NCBI GenBank assembly: GCA_025349905.2
Contig: MU624990.1
Location: 1 to 14,686 of the forward strand
Length of the DNA: 14,686 nt
Reading direction: 5' to 3'
Source: Blastocladiella britannica
Taxonomy: Eukaryota > Blastocladiomycota > Blastocladiomycetes > Blastocladiales > Blastocladiaceae
The notes under the pieces are model-generated. The model was not told the DNA's origin. It saw only the letters and a program-made list of their open reading frames with translations, and searched no databases. This document shows, one piece after another, positions 14,541-14,686 of the stretch. Numbering within the stretch: position 1 is the stretch's first letter; every line of letters starts with the position of its first letter. The position numbers and the translations under genes were made by a program.

Positions 14541-14686
14541 TCTTGTTGTCGTTGTTGTTGTCGTTGTACTGTGGAGTTGATTCCTGCAAATTCTTGTACG
14601 ACGGGGGGTCGATGGTAGCAGTCCGGATAAAGTATTGCTGATCGTATATAGATTATCAGTCGCGCATACTTTTTTTTTTTTTTTTT
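14541..14686 (-). promoter_or_regulatory. Upstream region of the cNMP/LRR gene
   Basis: This is 146 nt up to the window edge. Immediately before the ATG is a CAA/CGA-rich leader (14543-14567). A TATATA lies at 14645-14650, about 105 nt upstream of the start, and is a weak TATA candidate. The edge is a run of 17 T on the plus strand (14670-14686). No other gene is seen. Confidence 0.4.

Noticed and set aside
14645..14686. Start of another gene or a transposon end at the right edge
   Set aside because: There is only a TATATA and a T17 run. No coding frame, terminal repeat or RNA gene can be supported.

Overview
The window is nuclear DNA from a fungus that makes flagellated zoospores, probably a GC-rich member of Blastocladiomycota or Chytridiomycota. 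Two observations combine to suggest this. A fungal class IV (Chs3-type) chitin synthase shows it is a fungus. A dynein axonemal light chain 4 gene shows it builds a motile axoneme. Exons are very GC-rich and full of Ala, Gln and Ser runs. Introns are short (38-90 nt) and AT-rich, often with long T or A runs. Nothing here is prokaryotic, and I see no mobile element, CRISPR array, tRNA or rRNA. I cannot name the species.

Layout, left to right (8 protein genes, strands largely alternating): (1) 14-2838 minus, 5' part of an ankyrin-repeat/chitin synthase fusion that runs off the left edge; (2) 3129-3666 plus, 60S acidic ribosomal protein P2, four exons; (3) 3777-5470 minus, MATE-family transporter, four exons; (4) 5614-9246 minus, 1210-residue coiled-coil protein with a Cep57/Ppc89-like C-terminus; (5) 9467-9920 plus, DNAL4, two exons; (6) 9967-10623 minus, NC2-alpha/DRAP1 (Bur6) histone-fold repressor, two exons; (7) 10955-11353 plus, NAA38-type Sm-like subunit of NatC, probably with a GC-AG intron; (8) 11392-14540 minus, a 1024-residue protein joining a cyclic-nucleotide-binding domain, an F-box-like segment and Cys-containing leucine-rich repeats. 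From 14541 to the edge there is only upstream sequence.

The genes are not one pathway. They are housekeeping and cell-structure genes in a compact arrangement. Three convergent pairs end tail to tail with 110, 46 and 38 nt between stop codons. Three divergent pairs share 220-330 nt promoter regions. One of these divergent pairs joins the putative centrosome/basal-body protein to the axonemal dynein light chain.

The most unusual items are the ankyrin-chitin synthase fusion, the cyclic-nucleotide/F-box/LRR protein, the likely GC-AG intron in NAA38 and a 38-nt intron in the MATE gene. Gene models were built by eye from splice motifs, reading-frame bookkeeping and remembered family motifs. No search or RNA evidence was available.
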